DNA from: an uncultured Chitinophagaceae bacterium
GTDB taxonomy: Bacteria > Bacteroidota > Bacteroidia > Chitinophagales > Chitinophagaceae
Assembly: GCA_903904335.1 (NCBI GenBank)
Contig: CAIVCF010000094.1
Location: 1-45,013 of the forward strand
Direction: 5' to 3'
Length of the DNA: 45,013 nucleotides
This document shows positions 15,993 through 24,297 of the stretch, one piece after another. The first letter of the stretch is position 1. Each line of letters starts with the position of its first letter. Under the pieces are notes generated by a model. That model was not told the DNA's origin and made no database searches. It saw nothing but the letters and a program-made list of their open reading frames with translations. The position numbers and the translations under genes are program-made.

Positions 15993-16724
15993 TTACTTTA
16001 TAATTGCCTGCAGATCCTTATCGTCTTCAATATTGTTCATTTCTTTTATTATTTGCGGATATCGCCAAGCAACTCTTCTGCTTTCAGGAACAACAGAAAA
16101 TTTTTTAGGATTGGGCAAACAGGCAATAATTTTTGCGGCTTCTTCTCTCGATAAATTCTTTGCGTGCTTATGAAAATAATGTTGTGATGCTGCCTCGATA
16201 CCAAAAATGCCCGGTCCCATTTCAATAGTGTTGAGATAAACTTCCAAGATCCTTTTCTTATTCCACAACAATTCTGTTAAGCCGGTAAAATAAAATTCAA
16301 ATCCTTTACGAACATATCTTAATACGCCCGTTCCCTGCCATAAAAAAACATTCTTAGCTGTTTGTTGAGAAATGGTACTGGCGGCGCCACCTAATGCAAT
16401 TCTTGTTTTCTTGTTTTTCTTTTTTGGGTTAAAACTTTTTTTCATCGCATCAATATCAAATCCCCAATGATCCGGAAAAGTTTGGTCTTCGCTTGCAATG
16501 GCTGCCAGCTTTACATTGTACGAAATATCATTCCATCCAACATAATCCCTTTTCAAGCCGTAAGAAAAAGAATTTGTGAGTTGTGTAACAGTGATAGGCG
16601 GCATCAGCCAACGGCAAATAACAACATATATAAACGAAGAGATGAATGCAAAAAGAAAAAACCTTTTTGTAAATCGCCAAACGCGTTTCAGGAAAGATTT
16701 TTTTTGAGATGATTGTTTCGCCAT
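15993..16724 (-). CDS. mtgA: Monofunctional biosynthetic peptidoglycan transglycosylase
   Basis: MtgA polymerises lipid II into glycan strands on the periplasmic face of the inner membrane. It has a basic N-terminus, one membrane anchor (about residues 22-40) and a GT51 domain. The catalytic glutamate is Glu79 in the motif EDQTFPDHWGFD, followed by GGAASTISQQTAKN (about 113-126) and the KRILEVYLNTIEMG motif (about 157). There is no transpeptidase domain; 243 aa is the normal MtgA length. It is the last gene of a minus-strand run, 12 bases after an unknown secreted protein. Confidence 0.95.
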   Translation of the reverse strand: MAKQSSQKKSFLKRVWRFTKRFFLFAFISSFIYVVICRWLMPPITVTQLTNSFSYGLKRDYVGWNDISYNVKLAAIASEDQTFPDHWGFDIDAMKKSFNPKKKNKKTRIALGGAASTISQQTAKNVFLWQGTGVLRYVRKGFEFYFTGLTELLWNKKRILEVYLNTIEMGPGIFGIEAASQHYFHKHAKNLSREEAAKIIACLPNPKKFSVVPESRRVAWRYPQIIKEMNNIEDDKDLQAIIK

Positions 16725-16736
16725 AGCGGCAAGATA

Positions 16737-17297
16737 TTATTTATTATCTGTGAGATGAAGGATCTGTAACTGATATTTTTTTCCGATGGTGATTTGTTTG
16801 GGATGGGACCATTGTAAAATCTTTCCAAATAAAAATACACCCGCGGCGATTCCCACATTCGTCAAATTCTGCGCAGCAAAAAAAGGATCTTTCTGAATGA
16901 TGCTGTTGGCAATATTCAATGTGATATAAGCTGCGCCGGCCACCTGAAACAATGCGCCGCTGTTAATAACAGAAACACCTTTTTCTTTATTAGGCAACGC
17001 AACAATTTCATTGATATGAAATTTGAGCATACCCAGATTCATCAATTGGTAAGCAGGTGTTCCCCAGATGGTAAGATATCCCTGATTTTTTTGTTGCTCA
17101 ATAAAGATGCTGTCGTGTATTATTTTAATGATCGAACCACTTAACCATTGCCCATTATCTAACTGAAAATCGATTGTATTGCCGGGAAAAAATGTTTGAA
17201 GGGTTCTGTCTCCTTTCTTCAACAACAAAAAATCTGATGTTTGAGAAAAGGAAACAAATGCAACGAGAAGAAAGATCAGCAGTAAATAATATTTCAT
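16737..17297 (-). CDS. Secreted protein of unknown function
   Basis: I do not recognise this family. The 186-aa product starts with a signal peptide (MKYYLLLIFLLVAFVSFSQ, cleavage near residue 19). A beta-rich section follows (about 20-105), including LLKKGDRTLQTFFPGNTIDF and a WLSGSIIKIIHDSIFIEQ pair of strands that looks like a small barrel. Two hydrophobic helices lie at about 115-165 (GALFQVAGAAYITLNIANS and GIAAGVFLFGKILQW). The ATG at 17297 is preferred to an upstream in-frame start at 17333 because it places the signal peptide at the N-terminus. It sits between lysE and mtgA on the same strand, so a cell-envelope role is plausible but unproven. Confidence 0.7.
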   Translation of the reverse strand: MKYYLLLIFLLVAFVSFSQTSDFLLLKKGDRTLQTFFPGNTIDFQLDNGQWLSGSIIKIIHDSIFIEQQKNQGYLTIWGTPAYQLMNLGMLKFHINEIVALPNKEKGVSVINSGALFQVAGAAYITLNIANSIIQKDPFFAAQNLTNVGIAAGVFLFGKILQWSHPKQITIGKKYQLQILHLTDNK

Positions 17298-17348
17298 TGC
17301 ATGAAAGATAGAAAGATGCAATGACGCAACCAATAATGCTTCGTTAAA

Positions 17349-17984
17349 TTAATGGAGCTTATCTCCGAATTCTAATGTGCCCCAGATCAACGCCAATCCA
17401 AAACCGACTAGAATAAGCCCTGAAATTTTATTGAGGATATGAATATTATGCGGCGTTAATTTTTGACGAATGCTTCCTGCCAAAAGAACTTTGGCTACAT
17501 CTGTTGCTAATACAAAAATGAGGCAAGTGCTGAACATGATGAGACGGTAAGTAAAAGACAAACCAACTACCGAAGTGGCGATAACCAACCAAAAACCGAT
17601 CACACCGGGATTTAATGCATTCATAAAATAACCGGAGAAAAAAGTTTTGATATAATCACGGCCCGTCATTTTTATTTCCTGTTTGCCATCTTCATTGATG
17701 GCAACTTTTTTAAAGAATAAAACATAAATGCCGATACCAATTAATAATATACTTCCGCCGATGCCGATCGTTTTTTTGTATTCTAAAAGATATCTGAATA
17801 ACTCAGTAAACAACTGACTGACCAAAACCAATGTGATGTCGCTGGCACTAACACCGGCAACAAAAGTAAAGCCACCCCTATGTCCGTTGTTGATGCTTTG
17901 TTTGATGATGGAAAAAATAATAGGACCAACCGAAATGGCCAACATGATACCCAGTAAGATTCCTTTGATAAATGGTGCGATCAT
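17349..17984 (-). CDS. LysE/RhtB-family amino-acid exporter
   Basis: This is a predicted inner-membrane exporter of the LysE superfamily. The 211-aa protein has about six hydrophobic segments. The first carries the family signature GIMLAISVGPIIFSIIKQSI (residues 11-30), and a second block, FFSGYFMNALNPGVIGFWL at about 113, is the conserved NPK-type motif with Gly in place of Lys. The substrate cannot be told. It lies 30 bases downstream of the GH3-family gene on the same strand. Confidence 0.88.
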   Translation of the reverse strand: MIAPFIKGILLGIMLAISVGPIIFSIIKQSINNGHRGGFTFVAGVSASDITLVLVSQLFTELFRYLLEYKKTIGIGGSILLIGIGIYVLFFKKVAINEDGKQEIKMTGRDYIKTFFSGYFMNALNPGVIGFWLVIATSVVGLSFTYRLIMFSTCLIFVLATDVAKVLLAGSIRQKLTPHNIHILNKISGLILVGFGLALIWGTLEFGDKLH

Positions 17985-18014
17985 GAAAACGAAATGATGC
18001 TGTAAATTAAAACC

Positions 18015-19553
18015 TTATTGTACACCGACAAATTCTCCTTTTAAAAAACGTTGCCAGTCTTCCAGCATTTTGCCTTTCAGTACACGCGGAAATTTATGCT
18101 GACCGCCCATTTTACCTTTTGCAGTCATAAAATCCATGAACTGTTGTTCGGTCAATACATCCAATAAAACAGCTTTGAGTGCACTTTTTCTTTCAACTGC
18201 ATAATCGTCATTGAGTTCTTTTAATTTATTGTCAATGGTTAAACGTAATTGTTCAGCATTCACATTGTCGTTGCATGCAACATACCAATGATGCGCAAAG
18301 AAATTTCCGAAAGGAACTCCGGCCACTGTAAATTCAGGGATACAGATATTCATTTCTTCGCCGGCAAGCTGAATGGCTTTATTCATATTATCAACACTCA
18401 GGTGTTCACCAACCAGACTCAAATAATGTTTTGTTCTTCCCGTTATAACGATCTCGCATTTTTCTTTATCTACAAAACGAACCGTATCGCCGATGAGATA
18501 ACGCCAAGTTCCCGCAGATGTGCTGATCAATAAGGCATAATCTTTTCCCTCTTCCACTTCATGGATCATCAATGCTTCAGGATTTGTAATCATATCTCCA
18601 TTGGAATCGAAATTCTTTTCATCAAAAGGAACGAATTCTAAAAAAATATGTTCGTTGGTAACAAGCTTCATTCCCAGTGTATTGGGTCTGTCCTGATAAG
18701 CGATGAAGCCTTCACTTGCCAAATAAGTTTCAATATAGATCAATGGCTTGCCCAATAATTTTTCGAATCCTTTTTTATACGGCTCGAAACTTACGCCGCC
18801 ATGCACAAAGAATGCCAAGTTGGGCCACATTTCATGAATGTTGTTGAGATGATATCGTTCAATGATCATCTCCATACACATTTGTATCCAGGCGGGAACG
18901 CCCACTACAAAACCGATATCCCATTCAGGTGCTTTGGCAACAATGTCTTCTAATTTTTTATTCCAGTCTTTTTCTTTTGCTATTTTTCTTCCCGGCTTAT
19001 AAAATGGCTGAAACCAGAACGGTGCTTTTTTAGCAGTGATGCCGCTCAGGTCACCTGCATAATAGCCTGCACTTTTTTTCTGTAGATCAGTACTGCCGCC
19101 TAAAGTCAGCCAACCTTTACCGATAGAACCCATCGGAAGATGTTCATAATGACGAAGACTTAATAATTGTTTTATCATCACCACCTTATTACCACGCAAC
19201 AAATCGTTGGTAATGGGAATGTATTTACTTGCGGCTTCTGAAGTTCCGGATGATAAAGCATAATATTTTATTTTCCCTGGCCAACAAACATCGGGAACAC
19301 CATCTAATGTCTTATGCCACCAGGCCGAATAAATAGAACTGTAATTATAGGTAGGAACGAGCTCCTGAAATTTTTTTCCGGGATGTTTGCTCACCAATAT
19401 ATCATCAAAATGAAATTCCTGCCCGAATTCGGTGAATCTAGCCTTGCGCAATAATTTTTTTAATACACGCAATTGCTGACTACGTGGGTTGTTTTCGGGT
19501 AAATGCAATGCCTTCAAAATTCTTTCAGGAAGCTTTATGTCGAATATGGCCAT
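18015..19553 (-). CDS. GH3 auxin-responsive-promoter family protein (adenylate-forming amido synthetase fold)
   Basis: This is a bacterial member of the GH3 family, known in plants for joining acyl acids to amino acids through an acyl-adenylate. The bacterial substrates are not known to me. The 512-aa length is full. The ATP-binding loop reads YALSSGTSEAASKYIP (about residues 96-111), YIETYLASEGFIAYQD is the second nucleotide motif (about 275-290), and WRYLIGDTVRFVD (about 352-364) matches the third. It probably heads the minus-strand set GH3-lysE-unknown-mtgA. Its upstream region holds a perfect 17-bp palindrome at 19596-19612, a candidate operator. Confidence 0.9.
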   Translation of the reverse strand: MAIFDIKLPERILKALHLPENNPRSQQLRVLKKLLRKARFTEFGQEFHFDDILVSKHPGKKFQELVPTYNYSSIYSAWWHKTLDGVPDVCWPGKIKYYALSSGTSEAASKYIPITNDLLRGNKVVMIKQLLSLRHYEHLPMGSIGKGWLTLGGSTDLQKKSAGYYAGDLSGITAKKAPFWFQPFYKPGRKIAKEKDWNKKLEDIVAKAPEWDIGFVVGVPAWIQMCMEMIIERYHLNNIHEMWPNLAFFVHGGVSFEPYKKGFEKLLGKPLIYIETYLASEGFIAYQDRPNTLGMKLVTNEHIFLEFVPFDEKNFDSNGDMITNPEALMIHEVEEGKDYALLISTSAGTWRYLIGDTVRFVDKEKCEIVITGRTKHYLSLVGEHLSVDNMNKAIQLAGEEMNICIPEFTVAGVPFGNFFAHHWYVACNDNVNAEQLRLTIDNKLKELNDDYAVERKSALKAVLLDVLTEQQFMDFMTAKGKMGGQHKFPRVLKGKMLEDWQRFLKGEFVGVQ

Positions 19554-19595
19554 TGCGATAAATTGGTTTTGCTGATTTGTAGCTACGAAGCTAAA

Positions 19596-19612
19596 ATATT
19601 TGATTCAAATAT
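19596..19612. promoter_or_regulatory. 17-bp palindrome upstream of the GH3-family gene
   Basis: ATATTTGA-T-TCAAATAT is a perfect palindrome with one central base, 43 bases upstream of the GH3 start codon. A second small inverted repeat, TAGCT/AGCTA (19580-19593), lies between it and the gene. Size and position fit a dimeric repressor site. Confidence 0.45.
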
Positions 19613-19695
19613 GATAATCCGCTTATCCTTCGATAACAAATTACCAAAGGATGTTAATAATTGTAAAGTAAGTGTTTTATAAAGGAAATAGGGTT

Positions 19696-20865
19696 TTAAA
19701 CAGCAATTGTTTCTCCCGATCCCTTTTTGGAATCGCTGCCAACAATACTTTTACTGCCCTTTGCATGAAAACGAAAACGATAATCCGGATTTGATTGGAC
19801 GAAATGAATGATCTCAGAATAACTCAGATCTCCTATGCAAAAAATAAGTTTCCTGATGGCATGAAACTGATTGATGTTTTGTAAAGAATCAATACCGCTA
19901 AGAGTATTTTTTTGCAAAAGATTATTTATTTCTTTTTGTTCTTCAGATGAACCTACGATCAAGCTTTGAGAAAAATCATTTTCTGCACCGGTTTTCGAAA
20001 AAGATATTTTCAAAAATATTCGCTGAAACAAAGAAGTAAGGGTTCTTATTGCGATTGCCAGCCGGATGAACATTGAAAAGAAGAAAGAAATAATTGCTCC
20101 ATAATGTTTGCGGACAAAAATATCCATGGCGGCATAAAACATCCGAACATAATTGATGTTTTGCTTTTTTGCACTTTCGCCTTTAAAATGAATGATGGTG
20201 GTTTCACCGAGATAAAAGATCTTATAACCCACCTGTTGTATTCGGAAACTAAGGTCAATATCTTCACCGTACATAAAAAAACTTTCATCAAATCCTTTAA
20301 CTTTTTCGAGTACTTCTTTTTTGATCATCAGAAATGCGCCGGCAAGCACATCAATTTCGTATGTTTTGTTTTCATCTAAATGACCCAAAGCATAATGATT
20401 GAATCTTTTTGATGAAGGAAACAATGATGCTAATCCAATCAATTTATAAAAAGAAGATAAAGGAGAAGGGAATGATCTTTTACTTTCAGGTAAAAATTTT
20501 CCGCTGCCATCGATCATGCGAACACCTGCTGCACCTGCATTTGCATTGTTTTTTAAAAACGAGATACATTGTGTAAAACAGCTTTCATTAACAATCGTAT
20601 CGGGATTTAAAAATAAAATAAAGTCTCCTTTGGCTTGCAGCAATGCAATATTATTTGCTTTGCCGAAACCAACATTTTTTTCATTCGCCAAAAAAATAAC
20701 AGAGGGAAAAAGAGGACGCAAATATGCTAAACTTCCATCGTTGGAATGATTATCGATCACAATTATTTCCGCATCAATGTTTGTAATAGCTTTTTGTACG
20801 GAGCATAAACATTGCTCCAGAAAATATTTAACGTTGTAATTGACTATGATGACAGATAAATCCAA
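19696..20865 (-). CDS. Family 2 glycosyltransferase with C-terminal Rossmann-like extension
   Basis: This is a cell-envelope glycosyltransferase. Residues 1-230 form the GT-A domain: VIIVNYNVKYF at the start, the DxD-type FLNPDT at about 92, and the acceptor-site GEDIDLSFR at about 205. A hydrophobic helix pair (about 250-280) follows, with a final domain of about 100 residues that opens SLIVGSSEEQKEINNLL and ends in a KSIVGSDSKKGSGE motif. The start codon is TTG, because an in-frame TAA lies only three codons upstream and the protein already begins at the first strand of the fold. The likely role is polysaccharide or lipid-linked glycan synthesis. The donor is unknown. Confidence 0.88.
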   Translation of the reverse strand: MDLSVIIVNYNVKYFLEQCLCSVQKAITNIDAEIIVIDNHSNDGSLAYLRPLFPSVIFLANEKNVGFGKANNIALLQAKGDFILFLNPDTIVNESCFTQCISFLKNNANAGAAGVRMIDGSGKFLPESKRSFPSPLSSFYKLIGLASLFPSSKRFNHYALGHLDENKTYEIDVLAGAFLMIKKEVLEKVKGFDESFFMYGEDIDLSFRIQQVGYKIFYLGETTIIHFKGESAKKQNINYVRMFYAAMDIFVRKHYGAIISFFFSMFIRLAIAIRTLTSLFQRIFLKISFSKTGAENDFSQSLIVGSSEEQKEINNLLQKNTLSGIDSLQNINQFHAIRKLIFCIGDLSYSEIIHFVQSNPDYRFRFHAKGSKSIVGSDSKKGSGETIAV

Positions 20866-20970
20866 ATAGTGTTATTAAAAGAGTACGAATTAAGTTGTTT
20901 TTATTTTATTGTACAAAACGAAGATTTAATAAGTTGATTAAAGACCTAATTTTATACAAACATTTGAAAT

Positions 20971-21960
20971 ATGGAAAATAGAAATTTAGGCTCACAGGGA
21001 TTAACAGCTTCCCGAATAGGATTGGGATGCATGGGAATGAGTGAATTTTACGGTCACCGAAACGATCATGAAAGCATAAACGTTTTGCATCACGCTATTC
21101 AGTTAGGCGTAACATTTTGGGATACTGCTGATATGTATGGCCCTTTTCTGAATGAAGAATTAGTTGGTCAGGCATTAAAAGGAAGAAGAGAGAAAATTAC
21201 TCTTGCAACAAAATTTGGTATTGTTAGAAATTTGGAAAACCCGCAAATAAGAGCTGTGAATGGGAAACCGGAATATGTACAATCCGCCTGTGAAGCGAGT
21301 TTGAAAAGATTGGATGTGGATGTGATCGATCTGTATTATCTGCATCGCAAAGATCCTGCAACACCGATTGAAGAAACAGTTGGCGCCATGGCTAAACTAA
21401 TTGAACAGGGAAAAATCAGAGCAATAGGGTTAAGTGAAGTATCGGCTGCAACATTACGAAAAGCGCATAAGGTTCATCCAATCACTGCATTACAAACAGA
21501 ATTTTCTATTTGGTCGAGAGAGCCCGAAGATGAAATCATACAAACCTGCAAAGAATTGGGAATTGCATTTGTGGCATACAGTCCGCTGGGCAGAGGATTC
21601 TTAACGGGACAAATAAAAAAGTTCGAAGATTTTGCTGCAGACGATTATCGCCGATTCTCTCCGCGTTTTCAGGGAGAGAATTTTGAAAAGAATTTACAAC
21701 TCGTTTCAAAGATTGAACATTTAGCACAAAAGAAAAATTGCACCACTTCTCAGTTGGCATTAGCATGGGTGATGGCACAGGGCGATCATATTTTTCCTAT
21801 TCCCGGTACAAAGCATATTAAATATTTAGAAGAAAACGTTGGCGCATTAAATGTTCATTTGTCAGCTGATGAATTAAAAGAAATAGATGCCATTGCTCCA
21901 AAAGGAGCAGCAGCAGGAATGCGTTATCCTGAAGGAATGATGGGATCGATCAATCAATAA
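20971..21960 (+). CDS. Aldo/keto reductase
   Basis: This is an NADPH-dependent aldo/keto reductase with a (beta/alpha)8 barrel and 329 aa. The catalytic tetrad is visible: Asp in WDTADMYG (about residue 52), Tyr (about 57), Lys in ATKFG (about 86) and His in YLHRKDP (about 125). The N-terminus ([22 protein letters not shown]) and the C-terminal [17 protein letters not shown] cofactor loop match the AKR13-like group. The physiological substrate is not inferable. It is transcribed alone. Confidence 0.92.
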   Translation: MENRNLGSQGLTASRIGLGCMGMSEFYGHRNDHESINVLHHAIQLGVTFWDTADMYGPFLNEELVGQALKGRREKITLATKFGIVRNLENPQIRAVNGKPEYVQSACEASLKRLDVDVIDLYYLHRKDPATPIEETVGAMAKLIEQGKIRAIGLSEVSAATLRKAHKVHPITALQTEFSIWSREPEDEIIQTCKELGIAFVAYSPLGRGFLTGQIKKFEDFAADDYRRFSPRFQGENFEKNLQLVSKIEHLAQKKNCTTSQLALAWVMAQGDHIFPIPGTKHIKYLEENVGALNVHLSADELKEIDAIAPKGAAAGMRYPEGMMGSINQ

Positions 21961-21996
21961 TAACATTTCTTCTTTGGTAAGGCATGGCGCAGCGGT

Positions 21997-22004
21997 TATC
22001 TTTG
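21997..22004 (+). promoter_or_regulatory. -7 promoter element abutting the inositol-phosphatase start
   Basis: TATCTTTG ends only 4 bases before the ATG at 22009. If it is used, transcription starts at or within a few bases of the start codon, giving a leaderless or nearly leaderless mRNA. Confidence 0.5.
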
Positions 22005-22008
22005 CGCC

Positions 22009-22785
22009 ATGCTAAAAGAAACATTGATCAAGGCTGTTGAAACCGGCGCCGCGATTATGAAAGAATATTTCGATCAGTCTTTCATCATCTCCAACAAAGA
22101 AGGAATTAATAATCTGGTGACAGAAGTTGATCATAAAAGTGAAGAAGCTATTTTTAAAGTGATCAAAGAACAATTTCCCGAACATTATATTTTAAGTGAA
22201 GAAGCAGGTGAAATCATTCAGGACAGTAATTATAAATGGATCATTGATCCCATTGACGGCACAGTTAATTATGCCAATCGCATTCCCATTTGTTGTGTAA
22301 GCATTGGTATTGAAAAAGACGGCAAGATGATATTAGGTGCAGTTTACAATCCTTTCATTGGAGAATTATTTTTTGCAGAAAAAGGAAAAGGGGCAACACT
22401 GAATAATAAAACCATTCATGTCAGCAATAAAGCAGATGTAAAAACAAGTTGTTTGGTTACAGGCTTCCCTTATACTTATTTGGATGAAGCAAACGGCCCT
22501 TTACAGGTGTTTGATAAATTGATCAGAAAAGGAGTTCCGGTTCGTCGATTGGGAAGTGCAGCAATCGATCTTTGTTGGGTGGCGATGGGAAGGTTTGATG
22601 GATTTTATGAACATCAGTTACAAGCATGGGATAGTGCTGCAGGATTTTTAATGGTTGAAGAAGCCGGTGGAAAAGTAACGGACCTCACAGGCAAATATTA
22701 TAATCCTTATCAGCACGGGATTATTGCTACCAACGGAAAAATCCATGATGAATTATTAAATGTTATTAACGGAGGAAATCTTTAA
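22009..22785 (+). CDS. Inositol-monophosphatase family phosphatase (SuhB/CysQ fold)
   Basis: This Mg-dependent phosphatase of the FIG superfamily has 258 aa. Metal ligands lie in SEEAGE (about residues 64-69) and IDPIDGTVNYANR (about 84-96), and the C-terminal WDSAAGFLMVEEAGG block (about 205) supplies the last aspartate. It could act on inositol-1-phosphate, 3'-phosphoadenosine 5'-phosphate or a sugar phosphate; the sequence does not settle this. Its stop overlaps the thiL start by one base (TAATG), and a good Shine-Dalgarno sequence for thiL lies within its last codons, so the two are translationally coupled. Confidence 0.9.
   Translation: MLKETLIKAVETGAAIMKEYFDQSFIISNKEGINNLVTEVDHKSEEAIFKVIKEQFPEHYILSEEAGEIIQDSNYKWIIDPIDGTVNYANRIPICCVSIGIEKDGKMILGAVYNPFIGELFFAEKGKGATLNNKTIHVSNKADVKTSCLVTGFPYTYLDEANGPLQVFDKLIRKGVPVRRLGSAAIDLCWVAMGRFDGFYEHQLQAWDSAAGFLMVEEAGGKVTDLTGKYYNPYQHGIIATNGKIHDELLNVINGGNL
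22771..22778 (+). promoter_or_regulatory. Shine-Dalgarno sequence for thiL
   Basis: GGAGGAAA lies 6 bases upstream of the thiL ATG (22785) inside the last codons of the preceding gene. A strong ribosome-binding site is unusual in this window, where most genes have none, and it supports coupled translation across the TAATG overlap. Confidence 0.5.
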
Positions 22786-23816
22786 TGGAAAACAGAACAG
22801 AAATATCAACTCTTGGTGAATTTGGTTTGATCGATCATCTAACCAAAAATTTTGAGATACAAAATGTATCAACCGTTTTGGGTGTGGGAGATGATGCTGC
22901 AGTGATCGATCACTTCGGCAAACAAGCAATTGTTACAACAGATCTATTAATTGAAGGAATTCATTTTGATCTGATGTACACGCCGTTAAAACATTTGGGT
23001 TATAAAAGTGTAATCGTAAATCTGAGTGATGTATATGCTATGAATGCAACACCTACTCAAATAACTATCAGCATAGGTTTCAGCAATCGGTTCAGCGTGG
23101 AAGCATTAGATGAATTTTATGAAGGTGTTTATATTGCCTGCGAAAAATATGGTGTTGATCTGGTGGGTGGTGATACCTCATCATCTGATAAAGGGTTTAT
23201 CATTTCCGTTACAGCCATTGGCGAAGTATCGCCGGATAAATTTGTGAAACGAAGCACTGCACAAAAAGGAGATCTGATCTGTGTGAGTGGTGATTTGGGC
23301 GGAGCCTTTCTGGGATTGACTTTGATGGAACGAGAAAAAAAGATCTTTTTAGAAAATCCAAAAGTGCAACCCGACCTGGAGAACGAGGATTATATCGTTG
23401 GCAGGTTATTAAAACCCGAAGCAAGAAAAGATATCATAGAATTTTTTGAGAAGAATGATATCATGCCAACATCGATGATGGATATCAGCGATGGATTAAG
23501 CAGCGAAGTGTTGCATCTCTGTAAACAAAGTAATTTGGGTTGCAGAATTTATGAAGAAAAAATTCCTATTCATGATCTGGCAAGAAAAGCGGCATTCAAG
23601 TTTGGACTCGACCCAACTGTTTGTGCTTTGAATGGCGGCGAAGATTATGAATTGATCTTTACATTGAAACAGGAAGATTACGATAAGATCACTTTGAATG
23701 AAGAGATCGCTGTTGTTGGTTACATGGCAGAATTGGAAGAAGGAACAAAGCTCTTGACAAAAGGCGGTAATACTTTTGATATAACTGCACAAGGTTGGAA
23801 TGCGTTTAATAAATAA
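22785..23816 (+). CDS. thiL: Thiamine-monophosphate kinase
   Basis: ThiL phosphorylates thiamine monophosphate to the active cofactor thiamine diphosphate. The 343-aa protein shows the PurM/ThiL layout: LGEFGLIDHL at the N-terminus, GDDAAVID (about residues 35-42), TTDLLIEGIHF (about 50-60), the Mg-binding VGGDTSSS (about 128), VSGDLGGAFLGL (about 166) and MDISDGLSSEV (about 232). LNGGEDYELIF at about 284 is also standard. No other thiamine genes are nearby, and it is paired only with the phosphatase gene. It ends 2 bases from the convergent VOC gene. Confidence 0.95.
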   Translation: MENRTEISTLGEFGLIDHLTKNFEIQNVSTVLGVGDDAAVIDHFGKQAIVTTDLLIEGIHFDLMYTPLKHLGYKSVIVNLSDVYAMNATPTQITISIGFSNRFSVEALDEFYEGVYIACEKYGVDLVGGDTSSSDKGFIISVTAIGEVSPDKFVKRSTAQKGDLICVSGDLGGAFLGLTLMEREKKIFLENPKVQPDLENEDYIVGRLLKPEARKDIIEFFEKNDIMPTSMMDISDGLSSEVLHLCKQSNLGCRIYEEKIPIHDLARKAAFKFGLDPTVCALNGGEDYELIFTLKQEDYDKITLNEEIAVVGYMAELEEGTKLLTKGGNTFDITAQGWNAFNK

Positions 23817-23818
23817 AA

Positions 23819-24211
23819 TTATTTTTTACGTTCGATTAAGTCCCATAAATTTCCGTAGAGGTCTTCAAAAACGGCAACAGTTCCGTATTCTTCTTCATGT
23901 GGTTCTATGGTGAATTTTATTTTTTTGCTGAGCATATTTTTATAATCTCTCCAAAAATAATCGGTATATAAAAATAAAAAAACACGACCACCTGTTTGAT
24001 TGCCGATTCTTGATCGTTGCTCTTCAGTAGCAGCTTTTGCCAATAACAAACAACATTCCGTTGAACCTTTTGGAGCAACCAATACCCAACGTTTTGTTTC
24101 GCTTAAAACAGTGTCTTCAATCAGATCGAAATTTAATTGTTTGGTGTAAAATTCAATTGCCTCATCATAATCATTCACCACTAAACTTATATGTGCGATA
24201 TGTTGTCTCAT
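23819..24211 (-). CDS. VOC (glyoxalase/bleomycin-resistance) family protein
   Basis: This 130-aa protein has the paired beta-alpha-beta-beta-beta modules of the vicinal oxygen chelate superfamily. The first module begins IAHISLVVNDYDEAIEFYTKQ with His as a likely metal ligand (about residue 5), and the second ends GTVAVFEDLYGNLWDLIE with the usual C-terminal acidic ligand. It resembles the small stand-alone extradiol-dioxygenase-like members that have no assigned function. It is cytoplasmic and monocistronic. Confidence 0.88.
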   Translation of the reverse strand: MRQHIAHISLVVNDYDEAIEFYTKQLNFDLIEDTVLSETKRWVLVAPKGSTECCLLLAKAATEEQRSRIGNQTGGRVFLFLYTDYFWRDYKNMLSKKIKFTIEPHEEEYGTVAVFEDLYGNLWDLIERKK

Positions 24212-24253
24212 TATTTTTTAATTAAGTGATGCCATTATTTATACAGATGAAAG

Positions 24254-24266
24254 GATTGCGACGCAA
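24254..24266 (+). repeat. Partial REP-like motif
   Basis: ATTGCGACGCAAG shares the GCGACGCAA core with the copies around uvrD, inside the 86-base gap between nagA and the VOC gene. Confidence 0.35.
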
Positions 24267-24297
24267 GGAACGATACCATGAAAAACAAAAGCTTGTA

